DNA of 47,762 nucleotides from the NCBI RefSeq assembly GCF_934372025.1, contig NZ_CAKROJ010000012.1, positions 1-47,762 of the forward strand. The letters are read 5' to 3'. Shown here piece after piece: positions 41,721 through 47,762 of this stretch. How positions within the stretch are numbered: the first letter of the stretch is position 1; every line of letters begins with the position of its first letter. The notes beneath the pieces are model-generated. The model was not told the DNA's origin and did not search any database. It saw only the letters and a program-made list of their open reading frames with translations. The DNA comes from an uncultured Blautia sp. (GTDB lineage Bacteria > Bacillota > Clostridia > Lachnospirales > Lachnospiraceae). A program made the translations under genes and the position numbers.

Positions 41721-42515
41721 ATGCCAACCACATATACCCATGATCTCTTTGGCAAAAAAATATACAGCCGACTTCCTGCTGAGATTCAGGAAGTGATTCG
41801 CAGAAACACAAATTTATTCCGGATCGGTCTCCATGGACCGGATATTCTTTTTTATGATATGCTCAAACCAAAAGTTTCAGGAATCGGCATTGCCATGCAT
41901 AAAGAAATTGCCGCGCCATTCTTTGAAAGGGGCATGGCTCTGGTAAGGCAGAAACATGACGAAAAGCTTCTTGCCTATCTGCTTGGTTTTGGCTGCCATT
42001 ATCTTCTGGACAGTGCCTGTCATCCATATGTTTATGAAATGGCTGAGCGAAACGTCATTTCACATACTCTTCTCGAAAAAGAATTTGACCGGACACTGAT
42101 GATTGAGACCGGCAGGGATCCTTATCATTTTTACCCGGCCGATGGAATAGTTCCCCGCAATACGTATGCCAGAGTCATTCACCGGGCTATTCCCAGAATA
42201 TCGACCAGAGAGATCCTGAAATCTCTCAGATTAATGAAATTCATCACGAACTGCCTCGTCTATGACAACCATGGACGCAGAAAGAAATTTCTTATGTTTC
42301 TTTCCAGAGTTGCCGGCAAAAAACTTTCTGCTGAAATGATGGAATATTTTATGGAAAAGGATCCGGTTCCAGGAAGTGCTGTACCGGTTCATACACTTCA
42401 TAATTTATACGATCAGGTACTTACAGAGGCACCTGACGAACTTGCTGAGCTGTTTCAGCTGTCAAAAAAGGAGCTGCCTCTTTCAGAACGCTGGTTCCGG
42501 ACTTATAATGGTTAA
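41721..42515 (+). CDS. Zinc-dependent phospholipase C-like protein
   Basis: A 264-aa helical protein of the zinc-dependent phospholipase C (alpha-toxin N-domain-like) family. Conserved His/Asp pattern: TTYTHDLFGK (N-terminal His), GLHGPDILFYD, GFGCHYLLDSACHPYVYE (zinc His and Asp), and HTLLEKEFDRTLM. There is no signal peptide, unlike secreted phospholipases, so the protein would act inside the cell or is not a true phospholipase. GTGAGG lies 7 nt before the ATG. It sits between scpB and a second DD-carboxypeptidase, 16 bp after scpB. Confidence 0.85.
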   Translation: MPTTYTHDLFGKKIYSRLPAEIQEVIRRNTNLFRIGLHGPDILFYDMLKPKVSGIGIAMHKEIAAPFFERGMALVRQKHDEKLLAYLLGFGCHYLLDSACHPYVYEMAERNVISHTLLEKEFDRTLMIETGRDPYHFYPADGIVPRNTYARVIHRAIPRISTREILKSLRLMKFITNCLVYDNHGRRKKFLMFLSRVAGKKLSAEMMEYFMEKDPVPGSAVPVHTLHNLYDQVLTEAPDELAELFQLSKKELPLSERWFRTYNG

Positions 42516-42587
42516 CCAGTCCAGAACAGACTGCCGTGAATATTGTCCCTTTGTCCGCATAGAATAATCTTATACGGGAGGTGGACT

Positions 42588-43781
42588 ATGAATTTCCGGC
42601 AAAGTATTTCTATTGTGTTACTGAGTACGATATTATTTACAGCAGACATTCCGGTATCTGCGTCTGCAATTTCTTCTGATGACCTGCATGCACTGTCAGC
42701 AGTACTGATGGATGGTGATTCCGGACGGGTTCTGTATGAAAAATCAGGGGATGTCCCTCGCCCCAATGCAAGCACCACCAAGGTGATGACCTGCATCCTC
42801 GCACTCGAGAACGGAAGCGGAGATGACTACGTCAGGATTTCCGCTAATGCGACTTCTCAGCCGGAGGTCCGACTCGGACTCTCTGAAGGTGAACAGTATT
42901 ATCTGGAAGATCTTCTTTATTCTCTGATGCTGCAAAGCCATAATGATTCCGCAGTTGCGATTGCAGAATGCATCGGTGGTTCCGTCGAAGCTTTTTCTTC
43001 CATGATGAATACAAAAGCAAAAGAAATCGGCTGCAAGAACACACATTTTATCACACCCAACGGTCTTGATGCCGAGGATTCTGAAGGTACACATCATACA
43101 ACTGCAGAAGATCTCGCTCTGATCATGCGATATGCTGTCCGAAGTGATACTTTCCGCAGAATAACACAGACAGAAGAGTATTCTTTTACGGATCTTTCCG
43201 GCAAAAGACGTTTTACTGTCCATAATACCAATGCACTTCTCCATATGACAGATGGTGTTCTTTCAGGTAAAACCGGGTATACCGGTGACGCAGGCTACTG
43301 TTATGTCTGTGCCTGCCAGAAGGATGACCGAATTTTTATTGTTTCGCTTCTCGGTGCAGGATGGCCCGGACACCGGACTTATAAATGGCAGGACACCTTA
43401 AAGCTCCTTGATTATGGAAATAACAATTATACGTATAAGACCTTCTGGAAAGATCCTGAGCTTCCGTATCTTCCGGTTCGCAATGCGGCCATAAATGATT
43501 TCGGAGCAGGCAGCTCCATATATACCGGAAGCAGTATAGCCGTTTCGGAAAGTGAAAAGAATCAGAAAATACTTGTCAGCGCAGAAGACAGTATCCGGTA
43601 TCAGTTACAGTTAAAGAATACTCTGAAAGCTCCTGTCAGGAAAGGAGAGCAAATCGGACGCCTGATCTGTCTGCTGAATAATGAAAAACTTTTTTCCTGG
43701 CCCATAACTGCAACACAAGACATCAGCAAAAACACCTTTATCCATTGTGCAGAATTAATATTCAGAAGCTTTTTCCATTAA
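42588..43781 (+). CDS. D-alanyl-D-alanine carboxypeptidase, copy 2
   Basis: A 397-aa exported penicillin-binding protein, S11 peptidase family. Signal peptide ends near VSASA. Active-site motifs: STTK with Ser62, S-x-N as SHNDSA, and KTG in LSGKTGYTG. A C-terminal PBP5_C-type domain (residues about 300-397) follows. ATG 42588 is preferred since GGGAGG lies 7-8 nt upstream; an in-frame start at 42543 is not supported. It is only partly like copy 1 (37155); for example the K-N-I-S loop differs, so the two are not a recent duplication. Confidence 0.93.
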   Translation: MNFRQSISIVLLSTILFTADIPVSASAISSDDLHALSAVLMDGDSGRVLYEKSGDVPRPNASTTKVMTCILALENGSGDDYVRISANATSQPEVRLGLSEGEQYYLEDLLYSLMLQSHNDSAVAIAECIGGSVEAFSSMMNTKAKEIGCKNTHFITPNGLDAEDSEGTHHTTAEDLALIMRYAVRSDTFRRITQTEEYSFTDLSGKRRFTVHNTNALLHMTDGVLSGKTGYTGDAGYCYVCACQKDDRIFIVSLLGAGWPGHRTYKWQDTLKLLDYGNNNYTYKTFWKDPELPYLPVRNAAINDFGAGSSIYTGSSIAVSESEKNQKILVSAEDSIRYQLQLKNTLKAPVRKGEQIGRLICLLNNEKLFSWPITATQDISKNTFIHCAELIFRSFFH

Positions 43782-43789
43782 CCGACCCG

Positions 43790-43819
43790 ACTTCTCCTTT
43801 CGCAGGAGAAGTTTTTTTT
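43790..43819 (+). terminator. Terminator after the second dac gene
   Basis: ACTTCTCCT pairs with AGGAGAAGT around TTCGC, followed by seven or more T. Confidence 0.92.
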
Positions 43820-43889
43820 GTAATAAGAAATTCAAATGTAGAAAAATCGACACAGGAGTTAAACTTTTAACAAAAAAACAGGAAATGTA

Positions 43890-43918
43890 TTGAAAAAAAC
43901 TTGAAAAGAGGTTACAAT
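43890..43918 (+). promoter_or_regulatory. Promoter for the decarboxylase operon
   Basis: TTGAAA (43890-43895), 17-nt spacer, TACAAT (43913-43918), 59 bp before the first ATG. A second TTGAAA/TAATC pairing is possible nearby. Confidence 0.6.
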
Positions 43919-43977
43919 TATAATCGGCTAAAATTTTGGTTATATTTAAAATCTTATAAAATGGAGGGCAAGAAAGA

Positions 43978-45414
43978 ATGAGTAATGCAACACAAAGCTT
44001 AGCAGGCACAAGAATCACTTCTTTGCTTGACGCAAACAGTTTTGTTGAAATCGGAAAAAGCGTAACAGCAAGAGCCACTGATTTCAATTTAACTGAAACA
44101 AAAGCGCCTTCAGACGGTGTTATCACTGGATATGGTGTGATTGACGGAAATCTTGTATATGTATACAGCCAGGATGCTTCCGTATTAAACGGAACTGTTG
44201 GTGAAATGCATGCCAGAAAGATTACCGCTCTGTATGACCTTGCAATGAAAACAGGAGCTCCTGTTATCGGTCTTGTTGACTGTGCAGGTATGCGTCTGCA
44301 GGAGGCTACAGATGCTCTTGAAGCATTTGGTTCCATTTACCTGAAACAGACACTGGCTTCCGGTATGATTCCGCAGATCACAGCAGTATTTGGTACATGT
44401 GGCGGTGGTATGGCAATTATCCCAGCACTTACAGACTTCACATTTATCGAATCCAAGAACGGCAAAATGTTCGTAAACAGCCCGAATGCCCTGGATGGAA
44501 ACTATACAGAAAAATGTGACACTGCAGCAGCTGCATTCCAGAGCGAAGAAACAGGTCTTGTAGACGGAACAGGTTCCGAAGAAGAAATCCTTGGACAGAT
44601 CCGTCAGCTGATCAGCCTTCTTCCTTCTAATTTCGAAGACAATGATTCTTTCGTAGAATGTACAGATGACCTGAATCGTACATGCGACGATATTGCAGCA
44701 TGCACAGGCGATACATCCATCGCCCTTTCCAGAATCGCTGACAACGGCATTTTCTTTGAAACCAAGAAAGATTTCGGCAAAGATGTTGTCACAGGTTTCC
44801 TTCGTCTGAACGGAGCTACTGTAGGTGCTGTAGCTAACAGAACAGAAGTATATGATGCTGAAGGCAATAAGGTCGAAGAATTTGACGGAACTATTTCCGC
44901 AAGAGGCGCAAGAAAAGCTGCCGGATTCGTTAAATTCTGTGACGCATTTGATATCCCGGTTCTGACACTTACCAACGTAACAGGATTCAAAGCAACACTC
45001 TGCAGCGAAAAAATGATCGCCAAAGCAGTTGGTGAAATGATCCATGCATTTGCAGATGCAACTGTACCGAAGGTAAACGTTGTGATCGGCAAAGCATACG
45101 GAACAGCATATGTGGCAATGAACAGCAAATCCGTTGGTGCTGACCTTGTATACGCATGGGACAATGCTGAAATCGGTATGATGGATGCTTCTCTTGCAGC
45201 CAAGATCATGTACCCGGGCGAAGATGCTGCTGTCCTTAACGAAAAAGCAGCTGCATACAGAGCACTCCAGTCCAACGTTGAATCTGCAGCAGCAAGAGGC
45301 TATGTTGATACTGTGATCGCTCCAGCTGATACACGTAAATACGTAATCGGAGCTTTTGAAATGCTTTTCACAAAGAGAGAAGACCGTCCATCCAAAAAAC
45401 ATGGCACAGTCTAA
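43978..45414 (+). CDS. Acyl-CoA carboxyltransferase subunit (MmdA-like)
   Basis: A 478-aa carboxyltransferase of the acetyl/propionyl/methylmalonyl-CoA family (12S-type). Crotonase-fold motifs in the N- and C-halves: GLVDCAGMRLQEA, GTCGGGMAIIPALTDF and, in the second half, TLTNVTGFKATLC, VIGKAYGTAYVAMNS and GADLVYAWDNAEIGMMDA. It transfers a carboxyl group between biotin and an acyl-CoA. With OadG, biotin carrier and OadB in the same operon it fits a Na+-pumping methylmalonyl-CoA decarboxylase-like complex; acyl-CoA substrate cannot be fixed from sequence. GGAGGG precedes the ATG. Confidence 0.88.
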   Translation: MSNATQSLAGTRITSLLDANSFVEIGKSVTARATDFNLTETKAPSDGVITGYGVIDGNLVYVYSQDASVLNGTVGEMHARKITALYDLAMKTGAPVIGLVDCAGMRLQEATDALEAFGSIYLKQTLASGMIPQITAVFGTCGGGMAIIPALTDFTFIESKNGKMFVNSPNALDGNYTEKCDTAAAAFQSEETGLVDGTGSEEEILGQIRQLISLLPSNFEDNDSFVECTDDLNRTCDDIAACTGDTSIALSRIADNGIFFETKKDFGKDVVTGFLRLNGATVGAVANRTEVYDAEGNKVEEFDGTISARGARKAAGFVKFCDAFDIPVLTLTNVTGFKATLCSEKMIAKAVGEMIHAFADATVPKVNVVIGKAYGTAYVAMNSKSVGADLVYAWDNAEIGMMDASLAAKIMYPGEDAAVLNEKAAAYRALQSNVESAAARGYVDTVIAPADTRKYVIGAFEMLFTKREDRPSKKHGTV

Positions 45415-45427
45415 GTGAGGTGAGCAT

Positions 45428-46174
45428 ATGAATCAGATGTTAAAAAAAGCTTCCTCTGTCTTCACAGCAGTTGTATGTGCCGCATCTATTACATTTTCCG
45501 GTGCATCACTGGTTATGGCAGACAGTGAAATCGATGACCAGACAAAAACAACGATTGAAACAACTGCTGAGGGACTGACCGATACGATCATTCCTCTTAC
45601 AGATGAAGAGATCGCAGCATATCAGGAATCCGGTGATGCTTTTACTGAAAGTGCCATGACTGCATGGGACAGTGTACGAGAAGAACTTGGTGACCTGAAA
45701 GAGACAGGCTCTGCGGAGATTGAATTTTCAGATGACCAGTATACAGCAACCGTACCTGCAGAATTTGAAAAAGAAGATGCCGAATTCATCTACGTATTCG
45801 ACAAAAATCTCACTCCTACTTCCATGAGTGTAGATGTTAAGTATTCTTTTGCTACAACCATGAAAAATGCAGCACTGAATACCGTAATGGGACTTGGAAC
45901 CGTATTTGTAATTCTTGTTATGCTGATCTTCCTGATCTCCCTGTTCCAGTTTATTCCTGGCTCCGGAGCTCAGCAGGAAAAAGCAAAGAAAAAAGCAGCA
46001 GAAGAAGCAGCCGCCAATCCGGCTCCGGCTCCAGTTGCCGCAGCACCTGTACAGGAAGCTGACAATTCAGAACTGATCGCTGTAATCGCAGCAGCTATTG
46101 CAGCATCTGAAGGAACTTCAACAGACGGATTTGTTGTTCGTTCCATCCGCAAAATCAATCGTAAAAAAAGGTAA
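45428..46174 (+). CDS. OadG-like gamma subunit with extracytoplasmic N-terminal domain
   Basis: A 248-aa protein, longer than the ~80-120 aa typical of OadG. A signal peptide (SVFTAVVCAASITFSGASLVMA) leads into about 110 residues outside the membrane, then one membrane segment (NTVMGLGTVFVILVMLIFLISL), which is the OadG signature, and a cytoplasmic Ala/Pro-rich linker ending with a basic tail (RKINRKKR). OadG joins the beta-subunit pump to the carboxyltransferase. The outer domain resembles small DUF3887-type modules, but this is not certain. Position 13 bp after the carboxyltransferase and 22 bp before the biotin carrier supports complex membership. Confidence 0.85.
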   Translation: MNQMLKKASSVFTAVVCAASITFSGASLVMADSEIDDQTKTTIETTAEGLTDTIIPLTDEEIAAYQESGDAFTESAMTAWDSVREELGDLKETGSAEIEFSDDQYTATVPAEFEKEDAEFIYVFDKNLTPTSMSVDVKYSFATTMKNAALNTVMGLGTVFVILVMLIFLISLFQFIPGSGAQQEKAKKKAAEEAAANPAPAPVAAAPVQEADNSELIAVIAAAIAASEGTSTDGFVVRSIRKINRKKR

Positions 46175-46196
46175 TTGACTATTAGGAGGATTTAAA

Positions 46197-46565
46197 ATGA
46201 AAAGTTATACAATCACTGTAAACGGAACAGCATATGAAGTAACTGTAGAAGAAACAGGAAGCGTTTCCGCTCCGGCAGCAGCACCAGTTGCAGCTCCTAA
46301 GGCAGCTCCGGCAGCAGCTCCAAAAGCAGCAGCTCCGGCAGCAGGCGCAGGTGCAGTCAAAGTTACAGCTTCTGTACCAGGTAAAGTTCTTAAAGTCGTA
46401 GCTTCTGCAGGACAGTCTGTAAAAGCCGGTGACAATATCATTATCCTGGAATCCATGAAAATGGAAATCCCGGTTGTTGCTCCACAGGATGGTACAGTAG
46501 CCAGCATCGATACATCCGAAGGTGCATCCGTAGAAAACGGAGATACTCTGGCTACAATGAACTAG
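46197..46565 (+). CDS. Biotin carboxyl carrier protein of the decarboxylase complex
   Basis: A 122-aa biotinyl protein. N-terminal segment (YTITVNGTAYEVTVEETG), an Ala/Pro-rich flexible hinge (residues about 23-53), then the lipoyl/biotinyl domain with the biotinylation motif ESMKMEI, lysine K88. It carries CO2 between the carboxyltransferase and the membrane pump. AGGAGG lies about 8 nt before the ATG. Same operon. It corresponds to the 1.3S/MmdC-type carrier. Confidence 0.95.
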   Translation: MKSYTITVNGTAYEVTVEETGSVSAPAAAPVAAPKAAPAAAPKAAAPAAGAGAVKVTASVPGKVLKVVASAGQSVKAGDNIIILESMKMEIPVVAPQDGTVASIDTSEGASVENGDTLATMN

Positions 46566-46581
46566 GACGGGAGGTAATCAA

Positions 46582-47730
46582 ATGTCTTATGTAACAGAAA
46601 CCTTGTCAAACCTGATCCATCAGACCGCATTTTTTAATCTGACCTGGGGAAACTATCTGATGATCGCGGTGGCGTGTGTATTCTTATTCCTTGCCATCAA
46701 AAAAGGTTTTGAACCTCTTCTTCTGGTTCCGATTGCTTTTGGTATGCTCCTGGTAAATATCTACCCGGACATTATGGCAAATCCGGAAGATATGTCCAAC
46801 GGTGTTGGTGGTCTTCTTCATTATTTTTATCTGCTTGATGAATGGAGTATTCTTCCATCCCTGATCTTTATGGGTGTTGGTGCTATGACAGACTTTGGTC
46901 CGCTGATCGCCAATCCGAAGAGCTTCCTTCTCGGAGCAGCTGCACAGCTCGGTATTTATGTTGCATACTTCCTTGCAATCTTCCTTGGATTCAACGGAAA
47001 AGCAGCAGCAGCTATCTCCATCATCGGAGGAGCTGATGGTCCTACTTCTATTTTCCTTGCAGGAAAACTTGGACAGACCAGCTTAATGGGACCGATCGCG
47101 GTAGCGGCATATTCTTATATGTCACTGGTTCCGATCATTCAGCCGCCAATCATGAAACTTTGTACAACAGAAAAAGAACGTAAGATCAAAATGGATCAGC
47201 TTCGTCCGGTAAGCAAACTGGAAAAAATTCTTTTCCCGATCGTTATCACAATCGTTGTTTGTCTGCTTCTTCCTACAACAGCTCCGCTGGTAGGTATGCT
47301 GATGCTCGGTAACCTGTTCCGTGAATCAGGTGTTGTTAAACAGCTGACAGAAACTGCATCCAACGCTCTGATGTACATCGTAGTAATCCTGCTTGGTACA
47401 TCTGTAGGAGCTTCTACAAGTGCAGAAGCATTCCTGAATGTTGATACTCTGAAAATCGTTGTTCTTGGTCTTGTAGCATTCGCTTTCGGTACATTTGGCG
47501 GATGTATGCTTGGTAAACTTATGTGTAAACTTTCCGGTGGAAAGATCAATCCTCTGATCGGTTCTGCAGGTGTATCTGCCGTTCCTATGGCAGCTCGAGT
47601 TTCACAGAAGGTTGGTGCAGAAGCAGATCCTACAAACTTCCTTCTGATGCATGCAATGGGACCAAACGTAGCCGGTGTAATCGGTACAGCCGTTGCAGCC
47701 GGAACATTCATGGCTATCTTTGGAGTATAA
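46582..47730 (+). CDS. Na+-translocating decarboxylase beta subunit (OadB/MmdB type)
   Basis: A 382-aa membrane protein with about 9-10 hydrophobic segments, which couples decarboxylation of carboxybiotin to Na+ export. Family landmarks: PSLIFMGVGAMTDFGPLI, AAISIIGGADGPTSIF (the catalytic Asp region), PIIQPPIMKL, GNLFRESGVVKQLT and GSAGVSAVPMAARVSQ. Intact and complete. GGGAGG lies 8 nt before the ATG. It follows the biotin carrier by 16 bp. The pump stores decarboxylation energy as a sodium gradient in a fermenting cell. Confidence 0.96.
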   Translation: MSYVTETLSNLIHQTAFFNLTWGNYLMIAVACVFLFLAIKKGFEPLLLVPIAFGMLLVNIYPDIMANPEDMSNGVGGLLHYFYLLDEWSILPSLIFMGVGAMTDFGPLIANPKSFLLGAAAQLGIYVAYFLAIFLGFNGKAAAAISIIGGADGPTSIFLAGKLGQTSLMGPIAVAAYSYMSLVPIIQPPIMKLCTTEKERKIKMDQLRPVSKLEKILFPIVITIVVCLLLPTTAPLVGMLMLGNLFRESGVVKQLTETASNALMYIVVILLGTSVGASTSAEAFLNVDTLKIVVLGLVAFAFGTFGGCMLGKLMCKLSGGKINPLIGSAGVSAVPMAARVSQKVGAEADPTNFLLMHAMGPNVAGVIGTAVAAGTFMAIFGV

Positions 47731-47759
47731 CCTAATTAAAAATACAAGGAGAAAACATA

Positions 47760-47762
47760 ATG
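47760..47762 (+). CDS. Start codon of the next gene (cut by window end)
   Basis: ATG at the last three bases, preceded by AAGGAG at about 9 nt. In relatives the next gene of this operon is often the 5S/OadA-type pyruvate/oxaloacetate carboxyltransferase subunit; that identity is inference and nothing is visible. Confidence 0.5.

Noticed and set aside
44185..45402. 405-codon open frame on the minus strand opposite the carboxyltransferase
   Set aside because: Same pattern: Cys/Phe/Ser-rich, no ribosome site, no recognisable motif. The plus-strand frame has clear family motifs.
1..47762. tRNA, rRNA, CRISPR arrays, complete insertion sequences or prophage
   Set aside because: None could be recognised on reading; no transposase, integrase, or phage structural gene is present.

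Overview
The window reads as a chromosomal segment of a low-to-mid GC Gram-positive anaerobe, most likely a gut Lachnospiraceae (Blautia / Ruminococcus / Mediterraneibacter-like). Grounds: strong AGGAGG-type ribosome sites, a remA-gmk-rpoZ-rimO-pgsA cluster, a pyruvate phosphate dikinase end, a Na+-pump decarboxylase operon with a separate biotin carrier, a Tyr T-box, and a Cys/Gly/Asn-rich clostridial small protein. The family call is inferred from gene content; no rRNA gene or other decisive marker is present.

Layout. 1-583: 3' end of ppdK and its terminator. 584-2001: an orphan islet with two convergent, overlapping unknown genes and about 500 bp without a gene. 2118-8253: MATE exporter, an unknown lipoprotein, a DUF1275 membrane protein divergent from a LysR regulator, and a CapA-like protein convergent with lysR. 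8373-11550: a compact cassette of three WXG100-size helical proteins, a lipoprotein and an N-terminal lipase with a helical C-terminal region. This looks like a type VII secretion (T7SS) lipase-toxin/immunity module of the TslA type and is the most interesting system here. 11553-15947: endonuclease IV, a D-2-hydroxyacid dehydrogenase, and a tyrA-aroA operon. 16156-22595: a variant EF-G-like GTPase, leuS, and rqcH. 22775-26813: yicC-remA-gmk-rpoZ-rimO-pgsA, tightly packed. 26914-28106: small unknown genes, including a protein with 22 Cys in 94 residues. 28320-30716: a CpsB-like PHP phosphatase and an LCP protein, each with its own promoter. 30789-35041: Tyr T-box, tyrS, alaS. 35207-37029: rpsU and cardiolipin synthase. 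37155-43781: two DD-carboxypeptidases flanking a molybdopterin-domain protein, a phosphoesterase, scpAB and a zinc phospholipase C-like protein. 43978-47762: carboxyltransferase, OadG-like, biotin carrier, OadB, and the ATG of the next gene.

How the parts work together. Most of the window is housekeeping: translation (leuS, tyrS, alaS, rpsU, EF-G-like, rqcH, rimO), chromosome segregation (scpAB), envelope (pgsA, cls, two dac genes, LCP), aromatic amino-acid synthesis (tyrA-aroA) and Na+-coupled decarboxylation. Accessory content is concentrated in the 584-2001 islet and the 8.4-11.6 kb T7SS-type cassette. No T7SS motor (EssC) is in the window, so secretion would depend on genes elsewhere.

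Many starts were chosen from ribosome-binding-site position rather than from the longest open frame. Several are TTG. Functional names rest on motif recognition by eye; no database search was run.
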